A stretch of 64,000 nucleotides of DNA from Syncephalastrum monosporum B8922 (taxonomy: Eukaryota; Mucoromycota; Mucoromycetes; Mucorales; Syncephalastraceae), in contig JNEN01000885.1 in the NCBI GenBank assembly GCA_000697355.1, positions 310,001-374,000 of the forward strand, written 5' to 3'. This document shows positions 1 to 12,844 of this stretch, piece after piece (within the stretch, counting starts at the first letter, position 1; each line of letters begins with the position of its first letter). The position numbers and the translations under genes were made by a program. The notes below the pieces were generated by a model. That model saw only the letters and a list, made by a program, of their open reading frames with translations, searched no databases and was not told where the DNA came from.

Positions 1-358
1 TCTTTTTTTTATTTTTTTCAAAAAGGCAAGAACACACGGTCGAGGCCCTTTCAGAACACAAACTTCAAATTAAAAGGTTAATATTCTTGCGGGGGGTGTC
101 GTGATGCGTGTATGTGTGTGAAGGGTTCGGGAAAGTGAGCAAAAGGGCTTTGCACCGAGTATGGATGGATGATCATTAACAAACAGGCACAGGCCGCACA
201 ATCCTCTTGTTCCAATTTATAGCGCTTAGCTTTCTTTGACAATCATACCGAGTAAACGTCGTCTATACTTTTGGTTATACGTCATAAAGTAAGGCAAAAG
301 AAATCAGGGAGTGGAGGACTTTAACCAAGTTTACAGATAAGGGATCATCACAAACAGC

Positions 359-3332
359 ATGCTTCACGAGCAACACAACAATTATCGCACCGACAACGCA
401 ACTGCTGATCTGCATTGCAACACAGACGTCACTGTTGACCAGCTAGAATACAGCAAGGTTGCTGATATTTCATGGGAGTCATCCTTTTCTTCTTCCTCTT
501 CTTCCCACCATCTTCAGCATCTTCTCTCGCCAGAACACGCCATGACGACAAGTCCGCTGCCCTTTGGCGATTCATTTGCACAGGCATATCCTTCTTCGTC
601 GTCCGCAGGGGCGGGCGTTGCTAGTAACAGTAAAACTCCCTGCTGGCAGACCGCGGTAACAACAGTAACGACCTCCTCCCCCCCTTCGTCGTCATCGTCG
701 TCTTCGACCTCCTCCTGCGAACCACCCATGCCGCCCTTGGACCCAAGCAGCAGCCCTGCTCCAACGGCAGAATTGCACAACTTTCTCAGCCACCACAACA
801 GCACGTCAGATTGCACGACGAGCAGTATCAATCAAAGCGCCCATGGCATGGATTATATGGCGGCTGCTACGGTGACAACGCCACCTCCCGTGTCTTCCAT
901 CCCACTGAACCCCTCGTTTCCTCCTACCGCGGTTACGTCTTCGGAGACACCCGCCACCATGCTTCTTGCTGGTGGAACCTCACCCGCTCAAACACCGCAG
1001 CCCACATCCTCATCTTTGAATAGCATGTACCAGTTCCAATATCCATTCCCTGTCTCCATCATGGAAACTACGGCCATGCATTCCTTTGATACGCCATTTC
1101 ATAGCCGCCATGTCAGCATGAATGATAACCTATTGCACCAGCGCCAATACTCCGCAGGCGTTTCGTCTGTGTCACCATCATCCTGGTACCCGGCCTTCGA
1201 ACAAGATCATCCGGCTCCGGGTGCCTTGCCGCCGTCTATTTATAATGATTTCCATTCACCACAACCACAACCACCACGATACAATAGTCTTCCATCACCC
1301 CCACCGCACATGGGCATGCTGCCCATGCGCAAATCCTCTTCACTCAACAGCGCTCAAGTACAATCTGCTGCGGCGCATGCTTCTTCATCTTCCCAGGCTA
1401 ATATGAGTAACCATGATGATGGCGCCGGTAGCCATCCTGAAAAGTAAGTTTAAAGCTTGCTTTACATATACATCATGCATCTAACACCTTATCTATGAAT
1501 AGAAAACTTCGCATCAAATGTATTCTCCATGGTATGTCTGTTCAAAACAATTTTCTCCAACCTATAGTTTCTCATTCCATTTTAGCCTCCACTGCTCTGA
1601 CCCAAAAGCGGGATGAGTGCTCTATTACATACTTAAACCGAGGGCAGCAGTATGCTATACATCTTCAGGATACCCAAGGCTATGAAGGGACCATCACCAG
1701 CACAATTGCCATCACCTTCCACGATCCCGGTCATCGCAACGCTGCTGCAAACTATTGGAAGTTCTGGATCGGCCAGCAAAGAGATCCTCAGCATGCGCGC
1801 GCCATTGATCTGGGTAAACAAACACTGTCCGCATTTTCATTATGCAAAATCTTCTGACTTGTTTATATCATATGATCCAGTCGACCAATCACAAGGTATC
1901 GTCAATGTCAGATACGCCAGCTTCGATCGTATCTCGTTCGACTGGCAAGGCAGCCGCGGTGCCACGGTGCAGACACGCTTCAATTGTCTGTCCACAGACT
2001 TCTCGCGTATCAAGGGCGTCAAGGGCATCCCACTCCGCATCCATCTCGAAAGCACCGTCGCATGCTCTGCTGAAGAAGCCATCGATACGCCCTTCGCGCG
2101 CTGTAGCAGCGGGTCTTTCCGCCCCTTACGACTGGATGCTCCTTCTTCTTCTGAGGACAAGTGGTCTTATAGCGAGTCTTGCTTTTGCAAAATCAAGCTG
2201 TTTCGGGATAAGGCAAGTCTCATTTAGACAGAGTCATCAAAGGACAGCAATATTTATCAGATCCCATTTTCACACAGGGCGCCGAAAGGAAAAACAAGGA
2301 CGATGCCAAGCATATTGCAAAACAATTTGAAAAAGCTCACTGTAAGTCAATCGAGCAACGCATGACCGAAAACAGCTAGATTCTTACATCTTTATTTTTT
2401 TTCTCAGGCGACAGCTCTGATCCTTTGGATCACCCAATGTGGAAATTGTATAAACGCCCTGTGCCCTATACAGTCTTTGGCGAGATTCCACAGCCTTCGA
2501 CGCCTTATACAGCACTGGATACGTCGTACGCCTTTCCACACACCTTCATGGGTCAAAAGAACCATGCTCGGACTATGACAGCCCCGTCCGCTTACTCTTT
2601 ACATTCCGATTTTTGGCCTCTTAACATCCCGTCGCAGCCTTCCACATCGCATCACATGACGCCACCAGGGGCAATCGTGTCTTCTGCCGTGGTGCCCCAT
2701 CCATTTTCGCCGCACGGTGCCCCACCATTTATGAATTCTCAGGGACAGCAGGAGACGAACCATATAATTGAAGACACCCCTGTCGTCAAGAGCAACGGCA
2801 TCAAACGATCCCGTGAGCACGATGACGAGAGCTCCATGCCTTCACCTAGCAAGAAGAAACAGAACACGAGCGCCAGTAATAGCAGCCAGTGTAAGCATCG
2901 CCTATTTTTCATTGTGATATGAAACGACTTACACTATTTTTTTCCTTCTTTTTCTTTATTTGTGCAGCTGTGACAGTGTCCCTGATTTTTCACTACAGGA
3001 CAGCTGAAGATATTCGTTCGCACGGCTCGCCGGAGCCTGTCACTGAAAGCAACCATTACCAACCCGTGTTTCTCACTGAAAAATCTGTGGATGAACTGAA
3101 ACGCAAAGTGTGCGAGACACTGGCACTCCAGGTCGACCACGTGTCACAGATCCTTTGGCGACGCAAGAACAAGCAGCAAGCGAGCGATAACAGCAGCAAC
3201 AAGAACGGCTATTTTGTGCTGGTCGATGATGAGATCGTTGCGCACCATGTACAAGACAAGACTACCGCGGCTGCAACCTGGGATATCCGATCGGATGGAC
3301 GTGTGCGTCTTATCTTGGAGATGTCGTCCTGA
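359..3332 (+). CDS. Grainyhead-like (CP2 family) transcription factor
   Basis: Seven exons inferred: 359-1443, 1503-1531, 1586-1813, 1881-2212, 2278-2341, 2408-2890, 2968-3332; all phases join to an 861-residue protein. Residues 1-360 are low complexity (Ser/Thr/Pro, Gln, His). The CP2/Grainyhead DNA-binding domain begins in the 29-nt exon 2 and runs to about residue 600, with family landmarks TYLNRGQQYAIHL, NYWKFWIGQQ, NCLSTDFSRIKGVKGIPLRI and CKIKLFRDKGAERK. The last exon (about 770-860) has the ubiquitin-like dimerisation fold of this family (SVDELKRKVCETL... GYFVLVDDEIVAHH). Family members are nuclear sequence-specific activators; fungal members are linked to cell-wall remodelling. Intron 4 appears to use a GC donor. 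The start is the first ATG of the long reading frame. Function by homology is firm; targets are unknown. Confidence 0.9.
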
Positions 3333-4126
3333 AGCGGATATTAATACTAGCAATCCCTTTTTTCTATTTTTCTGTACATATAAGAGACACGAATTCAGAA
3401 CCGTCATGGGCCTGTTCCACAACTCTTTTTGTTACACTGCTTTGATCGAGTGTTTGGTGAAATTCTCTTGGCCACGTTGTCATGGCATCTTTTCAATTCA
3501 ATCTCAGCGAATGCTCTATCACACCAGGCCAAGATTTTCTTATCCTTTGACAAGCTGAGTTGCCATGAGTGTCCGCACTGGAAACAACGATCAAAATTTT
3601 TGTCGCTGGAGTCGAGGTACAGTTGAAAATTAGGAGACAGAAATATACACGATATCACGTCCACATCAACGCAGAGAGGAGGAGATGTGTGTGAGTAGCT
3701 ACGTTTGGCAGAGTGACGCGTATATGTCTGACAAGGAGCAGTGCACGCAATGCATCACTTTTTGTGCATCAAACAGTAAGAATGTCGTGCCCCAAGAAAA
3801 TGGCAATGATACGGTACTCTGGTAAACAGAGCGAAGCAGAAAATATTCGGAACCCCCGGAGGAGAAAAAGCAGGCATCACGCTTTAGGTCCGAACGACAA
3901 TAGGGTAAACTATGGGGGGTGACTCTTCAATGACTATGAGCACTCCAGCCGTATTTGTGAAGGCAGGATGTGTCAAGTGAAAATCATCCCATTTGGTCGA
4001 CATGCGTGGGGATGAAATCATGAGGGAAAGGCACACATGAAATATTTGCACTGGACCAACCGAAACAGTCAATCATATCGCTTCCCCACAAAAAAATTCC
4101 TGGTCTCGCTTGTGCAACAATAAATG
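3333..4126. other. Intergenic, no supported gene
   Basis: About 0.8 kb between the Grainyhead-like gene and the P450 promoter. A minus-strand frame at 3404-3664 has a CFQCGH motif but no clear family match, no intron-supported extension and no promoter. I see nothing else. Confidence 0.5.
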
Positions 4127-4133
4127 TATAAAA
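4127..4133 (+). promoter_or_regulatory. TATA box of the P450 gene
   Basis: TATAAAA lies 64 bp upstream of the P450 start codon at 4191. A pyrimidine-rich stretch follows. An ATG at about 4158 near the expected transcription start could give a short upstream frame. Confidence 0.5.
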
Positions 4134-4190
4134 TGAAGAGAAGTTTAGCCTAAAGCATGTTTTTCTTTACATTTTGTTCTTTCTTCTATC

Positions 4191-5901
4191 ATGGCCGCAA
4201 CTGGACAGCAACGCAACCCGATCGCAAAGTACATTGGTGGTGCCGCCTTGGCTGGCACTGCCATCCTTGCCGCCATCTATAACGACCGGGCCATCTTTGA
4301 TGAGCGTCGTGAGGGTGTCAAGACCCAAGCGGGTTGGCCTCTCGTCGGCAATCTTCCCCTTTTAATCCAGTATAAGGAAAAGATGCATGACTTCCTACTG
4401 GAGGGTTTTACCACCCTTGATGACTTGACCCTGTGAGTGGAAAAGTAGATGGTACTGCAACAATTGTCTCATTATCTTTTCTGGCAGCACTATGTCGGCT
4501 TTGGGTATCCCGCGTCATATTGCCACGATTGATCCTCGCAACGTCGAGCACGTCCTCAAGGGCAACTTTGAAAACTATATCAAGGGTCCTGAATTCCACG
4601 GCGCTATGAACGATCTCTTTGGTGACGGTATCTTCAATGCCAACGGAGAAGAGTGGAAGTACCAGCGCAAGACAGCTTCCCACATTTTCAATGTCAAGAA
4701 CTTCCGTGATCAGTTCACTGAGTACGTGACACGCAATTTAGAAATTACCGCTACTCACCCATTTTTTCCCGTTTCAGCGTCTTCGTTCAGGAAATCGAGT
4801 ACATGAGTGAGAAGATCTGGAACCCTGCTGTTGAGAGCAACGAAGCGATCGATTTCCACGATGTCATGTTCAAATTTACGCTCGACTCTTTCATTCTGTA
4901 AGTTGTTTACTGCATCTGTTATCTATATCAAGAGATTCTTAACGTTTTAATTAAGGCTCGGTTTCGGAGTTAATCTCAATGCCTTGGGCAGCAAGGGCAA
5001 GGTCCCTTTCGCTGCTGCCTTTGATGAAGCCCAAAAGAACACTTTCCAGCGCTTTGTGAACCCTATCTGGCCCATCACCGAGAAGATTCAGAAACTTGCC
5101 ATGCCCTGGAAACCCAGCATGAACGACCACCTCAACGTAGTCGACACATTTGCCCGCGAGGTGACTGAGAAGCGCCGTGTCGAGATCGCCAACGGCGAGG
5201 AGCATAAGGACTTGCTCTCACGCTTCATGAACGCCAAAAATGCGAACGGCCAGCCCCTCAACAACGATGAGCTGCGCGATATTGTTCTCAACTTTGTTAT
5301 TGCCGGCCGTGACACGACCGCACAGGCGCTATCATGGACTTTCTACATGCTTATGACTCACCCCCGCGTCGAGCTCAAACTTCTGGACGAGATCAACGCC
5401 TGCGTCACTGAGGAGGCTCTTCACGACTCGGCTGCACTGTACGAGGTCATCAAGGGCATGAAGTACGCCCACGCGGTGTTCTACGAAGTCCTTCGCCTCT
5501 ACCCCTCTGTGCCGCTCAACCAGAAGTTTGCTCTGAACGATGATATCTGGCCTGATGGCACCCACATCCGCAAGGGTGATTATATCCTCTGGTCGCCCTA
5601 CACCCAAGGACGGTCCGAGAAGGTCTGGGGTCCAGATGCGAAGCAATTCCGCCCTGAACGCTGGATCACGCCCGAGGGCGAGCTGCGCCGTGAGTCGCAA
5701 GGCCAGTGGCCTGCCTTCCACGCCGGTCCGCGCACATGCCTTGGCCAGCATCTCGCTACCCTTGAGGCTCTGGTGGCTATCATTTTCTTGGTCAGACGCT
5801 ACAAGTTCACTCTTTTGCCTGGACAGGACGTGACCTACCAGGTCTCGCTTACTCTGCCTATGAAGAACGGCATGAAGGTCTCCGTTGCGAAGCGCGAATA
5901 A
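4191..5901 (+). CDS. Cytochrome P450 monooxygenase
   Basis: Four exons: 4191-4432, 4488-4721, 4778-4897, 4956-5901; 513 residues, a usual fungal microsomal P450 length. Residues about 12-32 form an N-terminal membrane anchor (YIGGAALAGTAILAAIY), then a proline-containing hinge (GWPLVGNLP). The I-helix oxygen-activation motif AGRDTT is near residue 315, the K-helix ExxR (EVLR) near 375, the PERF-type motif FRPERW near 430, and the heme-binding loop FHAGPRTCLG with its cysteine ligand near 455. It should be an ER-bound monooxygenase using a P450 reductase. Overall it resembles the CYP86/CYP52-like fatty-acid-hydroxylase-type P450s of Mucorales, but the family number and substrate cannot be assigned by eye. 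No biosynthetic cluster surrounds it. Confidence 0.93.
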
Positions 5902-8576
5902 TTTATTCCACATCGCCAGACAAACACTTTCAATTAGTTAGATACTTTATTAATCTCTTGATTATTCCCGTATGGCCTCCACCCTAACACATCACACTTT
6001 TCTATTTTGTTTCCTTGACTCTATATAACCTCTTGTACATATGAACGAATATATTTATTTTACTGAAACATATCCAGCGATTTTCTTTTTTTTGCTTTGA
6101 CAGCTTGTGTTTGTGTCACGACCTGGGTGATCGCGGTGATGTGTTGCGGAGAATAAAATTATATGGTTGGGGCGGATCATTGTTGCACGTGAAGGTAAAT
6201 GCACAAACGCTAAAATTGAAACACACCCAAAGAGACGAGGACTGATCGCAGGCACGTACCAAAGTGAGAAAGGGTGACTAACGCTGATGGTATCAGTTGC
6301 TCTGTGGGTGGGGGATGCTCTTTATCAGACGTTCAATACATACGTTTGTCGGCGTTTTCGACCATAAATTACTGAGATCCATTCAAGAGGGGTGCGCTTT
6401 TCCTGGTACGTGGGACCTGGAGCTTTTGCTTGTTTGCTGCTAGTTTTGCCGTGTGTTACAGAACCCGAAGATTTGCATCAGCTTTAGAACAGTACCTTTT
6501 GCTGATAAACGTCATTCAATACTCACTTGCTTTGAACGTGGACAAAGAAAGGGATGATCAGCAACTTATAATACACTGGTGTACACGAAAGTAGGTGGCC
6601 ACGCCAAGAGTACATGGTCTTGGGCATCCACACAACTTTCTTTCGGTGTATACTTAGCTTGCTGTCTTTTTTCTCTCCCTCTCTTCCTTTCTTCTTCAAT
6701 TGTGTCTCTTTCCTTTGTCCGCTCGTGTCCTCCCATCAAAGAATTCTTCCCCTTTTTCCTCTGCCCGTAAGTGAAACAGATTCATGTTCATACAACGGAT
6801 ATGAGGCACGTTTCAGTTCCGCTCCTTTTTCGCTTCTCCTCTGCTCTTCCTCCTCTCCGCTTGCGTCCCTCTAGTCTAGGTGGTCGGTGGCCAGTATCAT
6901 CATCAATAACAACACCCCCTCCACATAGGCACGTGCCCTGCGACATATGTCTGTCCCATTTCCACCGGTAAGAGCTGTTGTATGCTATTTTGAAACTGTG
7001 GCTCACGGATTTAATTAGCCTAGGTTCATCAGTGGCCAATGCACCGTGGCGCGTTTCGACGACCCCGGCTCCGGCTGCTTACGTATGTAAAATAAGTATA
7101 GTCCACGAGAACCACGAGAACTGGTTCGGACCAAACATATATAGGCTAGTTATGCTTAATTCCTCCTTGATGGGCATCTGTTTGCTATTATGGCAAAATT
7201 CTCGTACTTTGGTATTGAGAAACTAAAAAGATGAGCGTAGACAGGATGTTCGCCCCTTTTAGAGATTTCTGTACGGATCATCGAAGTACCCGCATAGCGG
7301 CAATTTTGCATACCTACATTAAGCTTTATTTTGGCAAATTTCAGCTTGATCGGTTACAGCGCAGGACAGCAAATATCGATGTATATATACAAAAAAGAGC
7401 ACTGCAGTAGTAGGATGTAGTTACTGGCAGCGTCGAGGGATGGTTTTCAAGCATACACTTCTTTGCATGACCAGTGGAGGGTATCAGAATCGGTCACAGA
7501 TATATACAGGTAGAAGCATACAAAGAGAAGCATGCAAATTTTAGAGCTGCTTTGGATGACGCTGAAGATGCTTGGGCGGATTTCGTGGAACTGGAGGGGC
7601 TCTCATCGGATTAGCCCGTTGGTTGGATAGGAAAAGGGCTACGTCTGGCTCATCGAAAGGGTAAGGGCACTGGGAGGAACATGAGAAAAGGAAAAAGGCA
7701 TTCATCTACGGAGAACACAACCTTCAAGTCAGAGCACATGACGAAGTAGGAGCGAACGTTGATTTGGAAGGAATGCAGTTGGGCATTGCAGCGTGGGCAG
7801 CAGCCTCTTGTAGAATTCACCATGCTGCGAAAGAAGAGAAAAATTCATTATCAGCCACAGCAGACATGAATTTTTCATGCCGCTTCACTTTGTGCAGACG
7901 ACGATGTTCCATGTGGCTTGGTCCTCGTAGCACATATTTCAAACGTACACACACAAATCCATACAGTAAACCCTACATACAGTATATAATACAAGAACAC
8001 ACGAGGTAACACAACTTGGCGTTGTCTCCCTCCTGCGGGTAATGGAATGGCATTTCCTGTTATGACGTTTCAGTGCGTATATACGTTTCTATACCAGTAC
8101 TTGATAAATGTACATTGCGTCGTTTCCTGTTGTGACAGATAGTCTGTCCCGCAAATATGTGACAGAAGATATAGATCTAGCGACGATACAATGACGATGT
8201 ACGGATGGTGTATGAATCCTTGTCGAAAGGCATCAAGTCAAGGTTTGGTAGAGAATGCCCAAAAAAGAATGATTTCTTTTTTTTCTCTGAATGACTCGGG
8301 ACCCATGGACAAACCCCCAAAACACATCGTCCCCCCGAGTTTAGTGTCTTTTTCTTTTGCATTCAATTCAGACACTGCGCACAGCTCTGTTCACTCTCCA
8401 AAAAAAGGCCGTTTTCTTGCTCTCTCTTTCTTCCCTTTGAGTCTCCGAAGAAAAAAAAGAAGAGATCTTTTCTTCTCTCCTTCTTCTATCCGCTGCGCTG
8501 TTGTTGACGACACGCTGGTCGGCCCTGCCTTTTTAATACACAAACAACAAAACGTACCTTTCCACCCTCATCTGCA
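5902..8576. other. Long intergenic region; possible non-coding transcript at 6.57-7.2 kb
   Basis: No convincing protein gene. TATAATA near 6567 is followed by a CT-rich, leader-like stretch (6660-6770), a GTAAGT site at 6768 and a GGTAAG site near 6969, so a spliced transcript or remnant of a gene is possible. 8390-8576 is the CT-rich 5' leader of the Tup1 gene. Confidence 0.35.
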
Positions 8577-10892
8577 ATGTCAGTCTACAATCACCGTCCT
8601 ATGGTGCCTGCCACTCAGAATCGCCTCTTGGAATTGCTTGACGCTGTCCGAGGTGAATTCGAACAGTTGACCCAGGAGGCGATCGTCTGCAAAAACCAAC
8701 GTGACGAATACGAGCACAAAAGTAATATTACAAATGTTATATATACAACATTTCGACGCGTATGTTGTTATTATCTCATATTTACGTATGATGCTGTATT
8801 ATACTGTAGTGAATAGCCAAGTTCAGGAAATGAACATGTTCCAGCAGAGCTTGGTCGACCTCGAGCGAATGCAGCAACTTATCAAGAAACAGTATGAACC
8901 ATACAATACAATATATCAATCGAGTGACCAGTAGCAAGAGAAGGAGACTCATGAACCTGTCTGTTATAGATACGAAGAGGAAATTGCACGACTTCGGCAG
9001 CAACTCGACCAGGCACGTGAGTCCCAACCAGACGCGCACTTGAACTGACAAAGTGGATAAATTTTATAGATACAGCACGCTCACCCCCATGCTGGCATGG
9101 CCGCTGTTGCTCCCCCTGGCCCTCCTCCTCCTCCCGGCGTTTATGCTTCACGTATGTGCTATTGAAATTGCAGTCTATTCTGTAGTACAATCTTTGACAT
9201 GAGCTCGGTGCCATCGTAGCTTACTCGCAACCTCCGCCCATGCCGGATGGTAATGCACCCCATCATCCCAGCTACCCAGCTCCACAACAGCAGCAACCCC
9301 CACCCCCACCTCCACCGCAGCATTCAGGCCCTCCGCCACTGCCTGCTCCCTACATGAATGGAGCTGCGCCTCACCCAACCAGCACTCCCCCTCCTCCTCC
9401 TCCTCCTCAGCAACGTTAGTCTTTTTGCGTGCGAACGACCTCGTTGCTCAGTCGTGTTTTCTTTAGTAGCCCGTGCTCCAGGGGGTCCACTTAAGACGCC
9501 TGGAGCAGGTCCTCCCGGTGATGGCCCTGCTCCTGCCTTGCACGGCGGCCTGGCTGACGTTGATCCGGATACTGTGCCTGCCAACATGAAGGTGGAAGGT
9601 CCCGACTGGTTCGCGCTGTAAGTGTCCAAGACAGAATGTCTCGTTACACAGTGCTCATTCCAACCTGGCTCAGCTTCAACCCTAAAGTCCCGCGAACCCT
9701 AAAAGTCGACCTCCTTCACACTTTTGACCACAACAGCGTCGTTTGCTGCGTCAAGTTCAGCGCCGATGGCCGCTTGATGGCCGCCGGCTGTAACCAGGCA
9801 ACCTACATTTACGATACCTATACCGCAAGCCGCGTTGCGTAAGTATAAAAAAATAAGCGAAAATAAGGAGACGGGGGAGACGGGGGATGGTGTATTCTAG
9901 AAATTTTGGGAAAAGGGAACGCGCGCGCCGTATGTCGTGTATTCTTATGCATGTCTATATATGTGTGTGTGTTTTGGGTTGGTGATCAAAATGACGCAGA
10001 ACATGCGTGTGTAACCAAGGATGAATAGCGTTCTGCAAGATGAACATGCGGGCCGCGACGGGGATCTGTACATCCGATCCGTCAGTTTTAGCCCCGACGG
10101 CAAGTTTTTGGCGACCGGCGCTGAGGACAAGCAAATCCGCATCTGGGATATTGCAAAGAACCGCATCCGCCGCATTCTTCAAGGCCACGAGCAAGACATT
10201 TACTCGCTTGAATTCAGCCGCGACGGTAGCATTCTGGTCTCTGGTTCGGGCGATCGCACCGCACGGATATGGGCCTGGGATGAAACCCGCTGTGTGCACA
10301 TTCTGCCCATCCAAGAGCAAGACCAAAAAGACCCGGGCGTCACAAGCGTTGCCATCTCGCCTGACGGTCATCTCGTCGCCGCCGGCAGTCTCGACAAGAT
10401 GGTACGGGTCTGGGATGCGACTACCGGCCAGCAGCTCGAGCGTCTGGAAGGTCATAAGGACAGCGTGTACTCGGTCGCGTTCTTGCCTGATGGCAAGACC
10501 CTCATTAGTGGCAGTCTGGACAAGACGCTTCGCATGTGGCAGCTTGGCTCGTCGTACGACCGCAGTCGAAACCCGTGCAAGCAGGTGTTCACGGGTCACA
10601 AGGACTTTGTCTTGTCGGTCGCGACCACAGCAGACGGTGCCTGGATCGTCTCGGGCTCGAAGGACAGAGGCGTCCAATTTTGGGATCCTCGCACGGGTCA
10701 GACGCAATTCATGCTGCAGGGTCACAAGAACTCAGGTAGACACACCACCGAGACAGAAAATCTTCTTCTTTTACTGATTGTTCCCCTTTTCCAGTTATCT
10801 CGGTTGCCACCAGCCCAGGCCGTAGGCCCCTCTTTGCCACTGGCTCGGGTGATAACCGGGCACGTATATGGACATACGATCCTGTGTATTAA
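8577..10892 (+). CDS. TUP1: Tup1-like transcriptional corepressor (WD40)
   Basis: Nine exons inferred: 8577-8721, 8810-8891, 8970-9012, 9070-9151, 9220-9414, 9467-9617, 9674-9838, 10020-10735, 10795-10892; 558 residues. The N-terminus ([20 protein letters not shown], then [14 protein letters not shown]) is the Tup1 tetramerisation coiled coil that also binds Ssn6/Cyc8. A proline/glutamine-rich linker follows, then the signature [21 protein letters not shown] entry and a seven-bladed WD40 propeller ([44 protein letters not shown], ending [14 protein letters not shown]). Tup1 is recruited by DNA-bound repressors to many genes. Exon 3 joins exon 4 in frame only if a GC donor at 9013 is used. Mucorales often carry several Tup1 paralogues, so this may be one of a set. 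Confidence 0.93.
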
Positions 10893-12739
10893 CAGCACCA
10901 ATAAAATATCAAAACCGTTTGTAACAATGCATACCACGTAACGTCGTGTATGACGGATGAGTCTCCAAAAAAATGTGTCGCTTTGAACGGATTGAAAACA
11001 AGAGGAAATCACTGCAACGCGTGAGAGGGCCCAGTTGCAATGAGGAACTTTTTGTCCCATTACCCAGTCTTCCTTGCGTCAATCTCTTCCCATTAATACC
11101 GTGACATTCTCCATCACACGGCTGAGCACTTGGTCGTCCTTTCGCCCTCTCCCACTGTCCCACTTATGATTGGGACATGGAACACGCCTGTACATGTTTA
11201 CGTGTTCGTAATAAAATCCTGTTAAGAACAAATTCAGGTGGAGAGTTTGCAAAGGACTGGTCCGTCAAGATAAGTGTCTAGAGCCCACCATTTCAAGAGC
11301 CGAGACATGTTGATAAAAAAAGCGTGGTAACTACACAAGACTTGCGTTCTTGTTTCAGGTAAGGTTGTATCGTCATCGGCAGTGCCCTAGAGAAGAAGAG
11401 CAGGGGCAAAGAGAAAGCCTCGACCGTTCCAGAATGCGGGTAATACGCAATGGAACGCAGAGAGACTGCGCATTCAAGGCCTGCACCAATAATTGCTGTA
11501 CACACGTGTCGTGAGACGCTGACAAGAGGATGATCATCAATGAGGGGCTGGGGGGTGGGAGCTTCGATATGAGTATACTGCAGCGAGGGGTTATTTTGTT
11601 CCATTTTGTGTAATCTTGGCAGCTGCAAACTCCGAGGAACATCAAGAGAACTACTGTAGTACGGTGCTGGGGGGGTGCTTTCATTTCCGGAAGGCGGCAT
11701 TTTTCCATAACGAGCTGAATGATAATGTAGCCCGACATATGGAAAGGGTCACAGCAGTCCAGAACAAGTAAGAGAAGCAGAAGCCTGGGAAATGAACCGA
11801 AACAGAATAGAAGCTGAACGTTATTTCATGGAGCCCTAAGGGTACAGACCTCCAACCAACCACCACCTATTCTTTCGCTGCCACTCTGTCTTTCACTATG
11901 AGAGCCTTTCGTTTGGTCTGGTCTAGACCTTGCTTCCCCTTCCTAAACCGCTCTGTCTGCAACAGAGTGAACTATTACTGCCACTTCACTTTTTTTTGTC
12001 TGCCGTAAGCGCCGCGCCCATTCTCCTGATTCCCCCATTTAGACTATTTGTCGTTTGGCTCTGAGCCTTTCGATGGCTGCGCTAGTCTGTCAGTGAGAAT
12101 CTTCAATACGACCATCGACTATTTCAATCACCTCTGTACATACAGGTATATATATGGGTGAGTACATACACATTTATATATACAATTCGCATACTGAATT
12201 CGTGGGCATGGCAAGCGGGCAGCATCTTCCAGAATCTCGAATAGGAAGGACCAAAAAACTCTGACATACATAGTGATGTCTCAAGTATGAATCTAAGCAT
12301 ATACGGCCTAGTGTACCATTTTTGTGATACAGGGCATATGCTTAAACTCTGCATGACGGGATCATAGAAATATGTTCGACTAAGAAAAGTGGATCATAAC
12401 ACCAATCACCTTCGATTATGACCACGTGCGAAGCTTGGTGATGACGTGCATGGCTGAATATCTCTCGTTCATTATCTTCTGTCGCTAATGAAGCTTTATG
12501 CGAGTTCTTCCAACGAAGTGATATGTACATACTGAAAAGGCCGGATAAAAAGGAGTAAAAGGAGCCCCGAGACACTGGTCACTATCTGTAATAGTCAATT
12601 TCCAAGTACAATACAGTACGACGTGTCATCGCTGGGAGCCATGGTTCAGGAAAACAAGTAGGACAAGTCACGGTTAAGCTTGTTCACGGATGGGTCCGAT
12701 ACCCTACCTTTTCCTTTTTGAAGCACATCTGGATCGTCC
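10893..12739. other. Intergenic, nothing supported
   Basis: About 1.8 kb. It holds the 3' end of the Tup1 transcript (AATAAA-like at 10899) and scattered frames of up to about 135 codons on the minus strand with no recognisable domains or splice-supported extension. Confidence 0.5.
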
Positions 12740-12746
12740 TATAAAA
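12740..12746 (+). promoter_or_regulatory. TATA box of zinc-finger gene A
   Basis: TATAAAA, 105 bp upstream of the ATG at 12845. Its position mirrors the TATA of paralogue B (98 bp upstream of that start). The first ATG after the expected transcription start is 12845. Confidence 0.5.
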
Positions 12747-12844
12747 GTAAAGGTCGAGTACATACATGTTCTCAACACGCCCCTTCCTGAACGCCGTTGC
12801 TACTCTTCCCAGTTTTTCTACGATACGCAAAAATATATCGTCCT

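Noticed and set aside
3404..3664. Minus-strand frame with CFQCGH motif
   Set aside because: A single CxxC without partner ligands, and no homologous family recognised.
5332..5913. 193-codon minus-strand frame
   Set aside because: Antisense of the P450 heme-domain exon.
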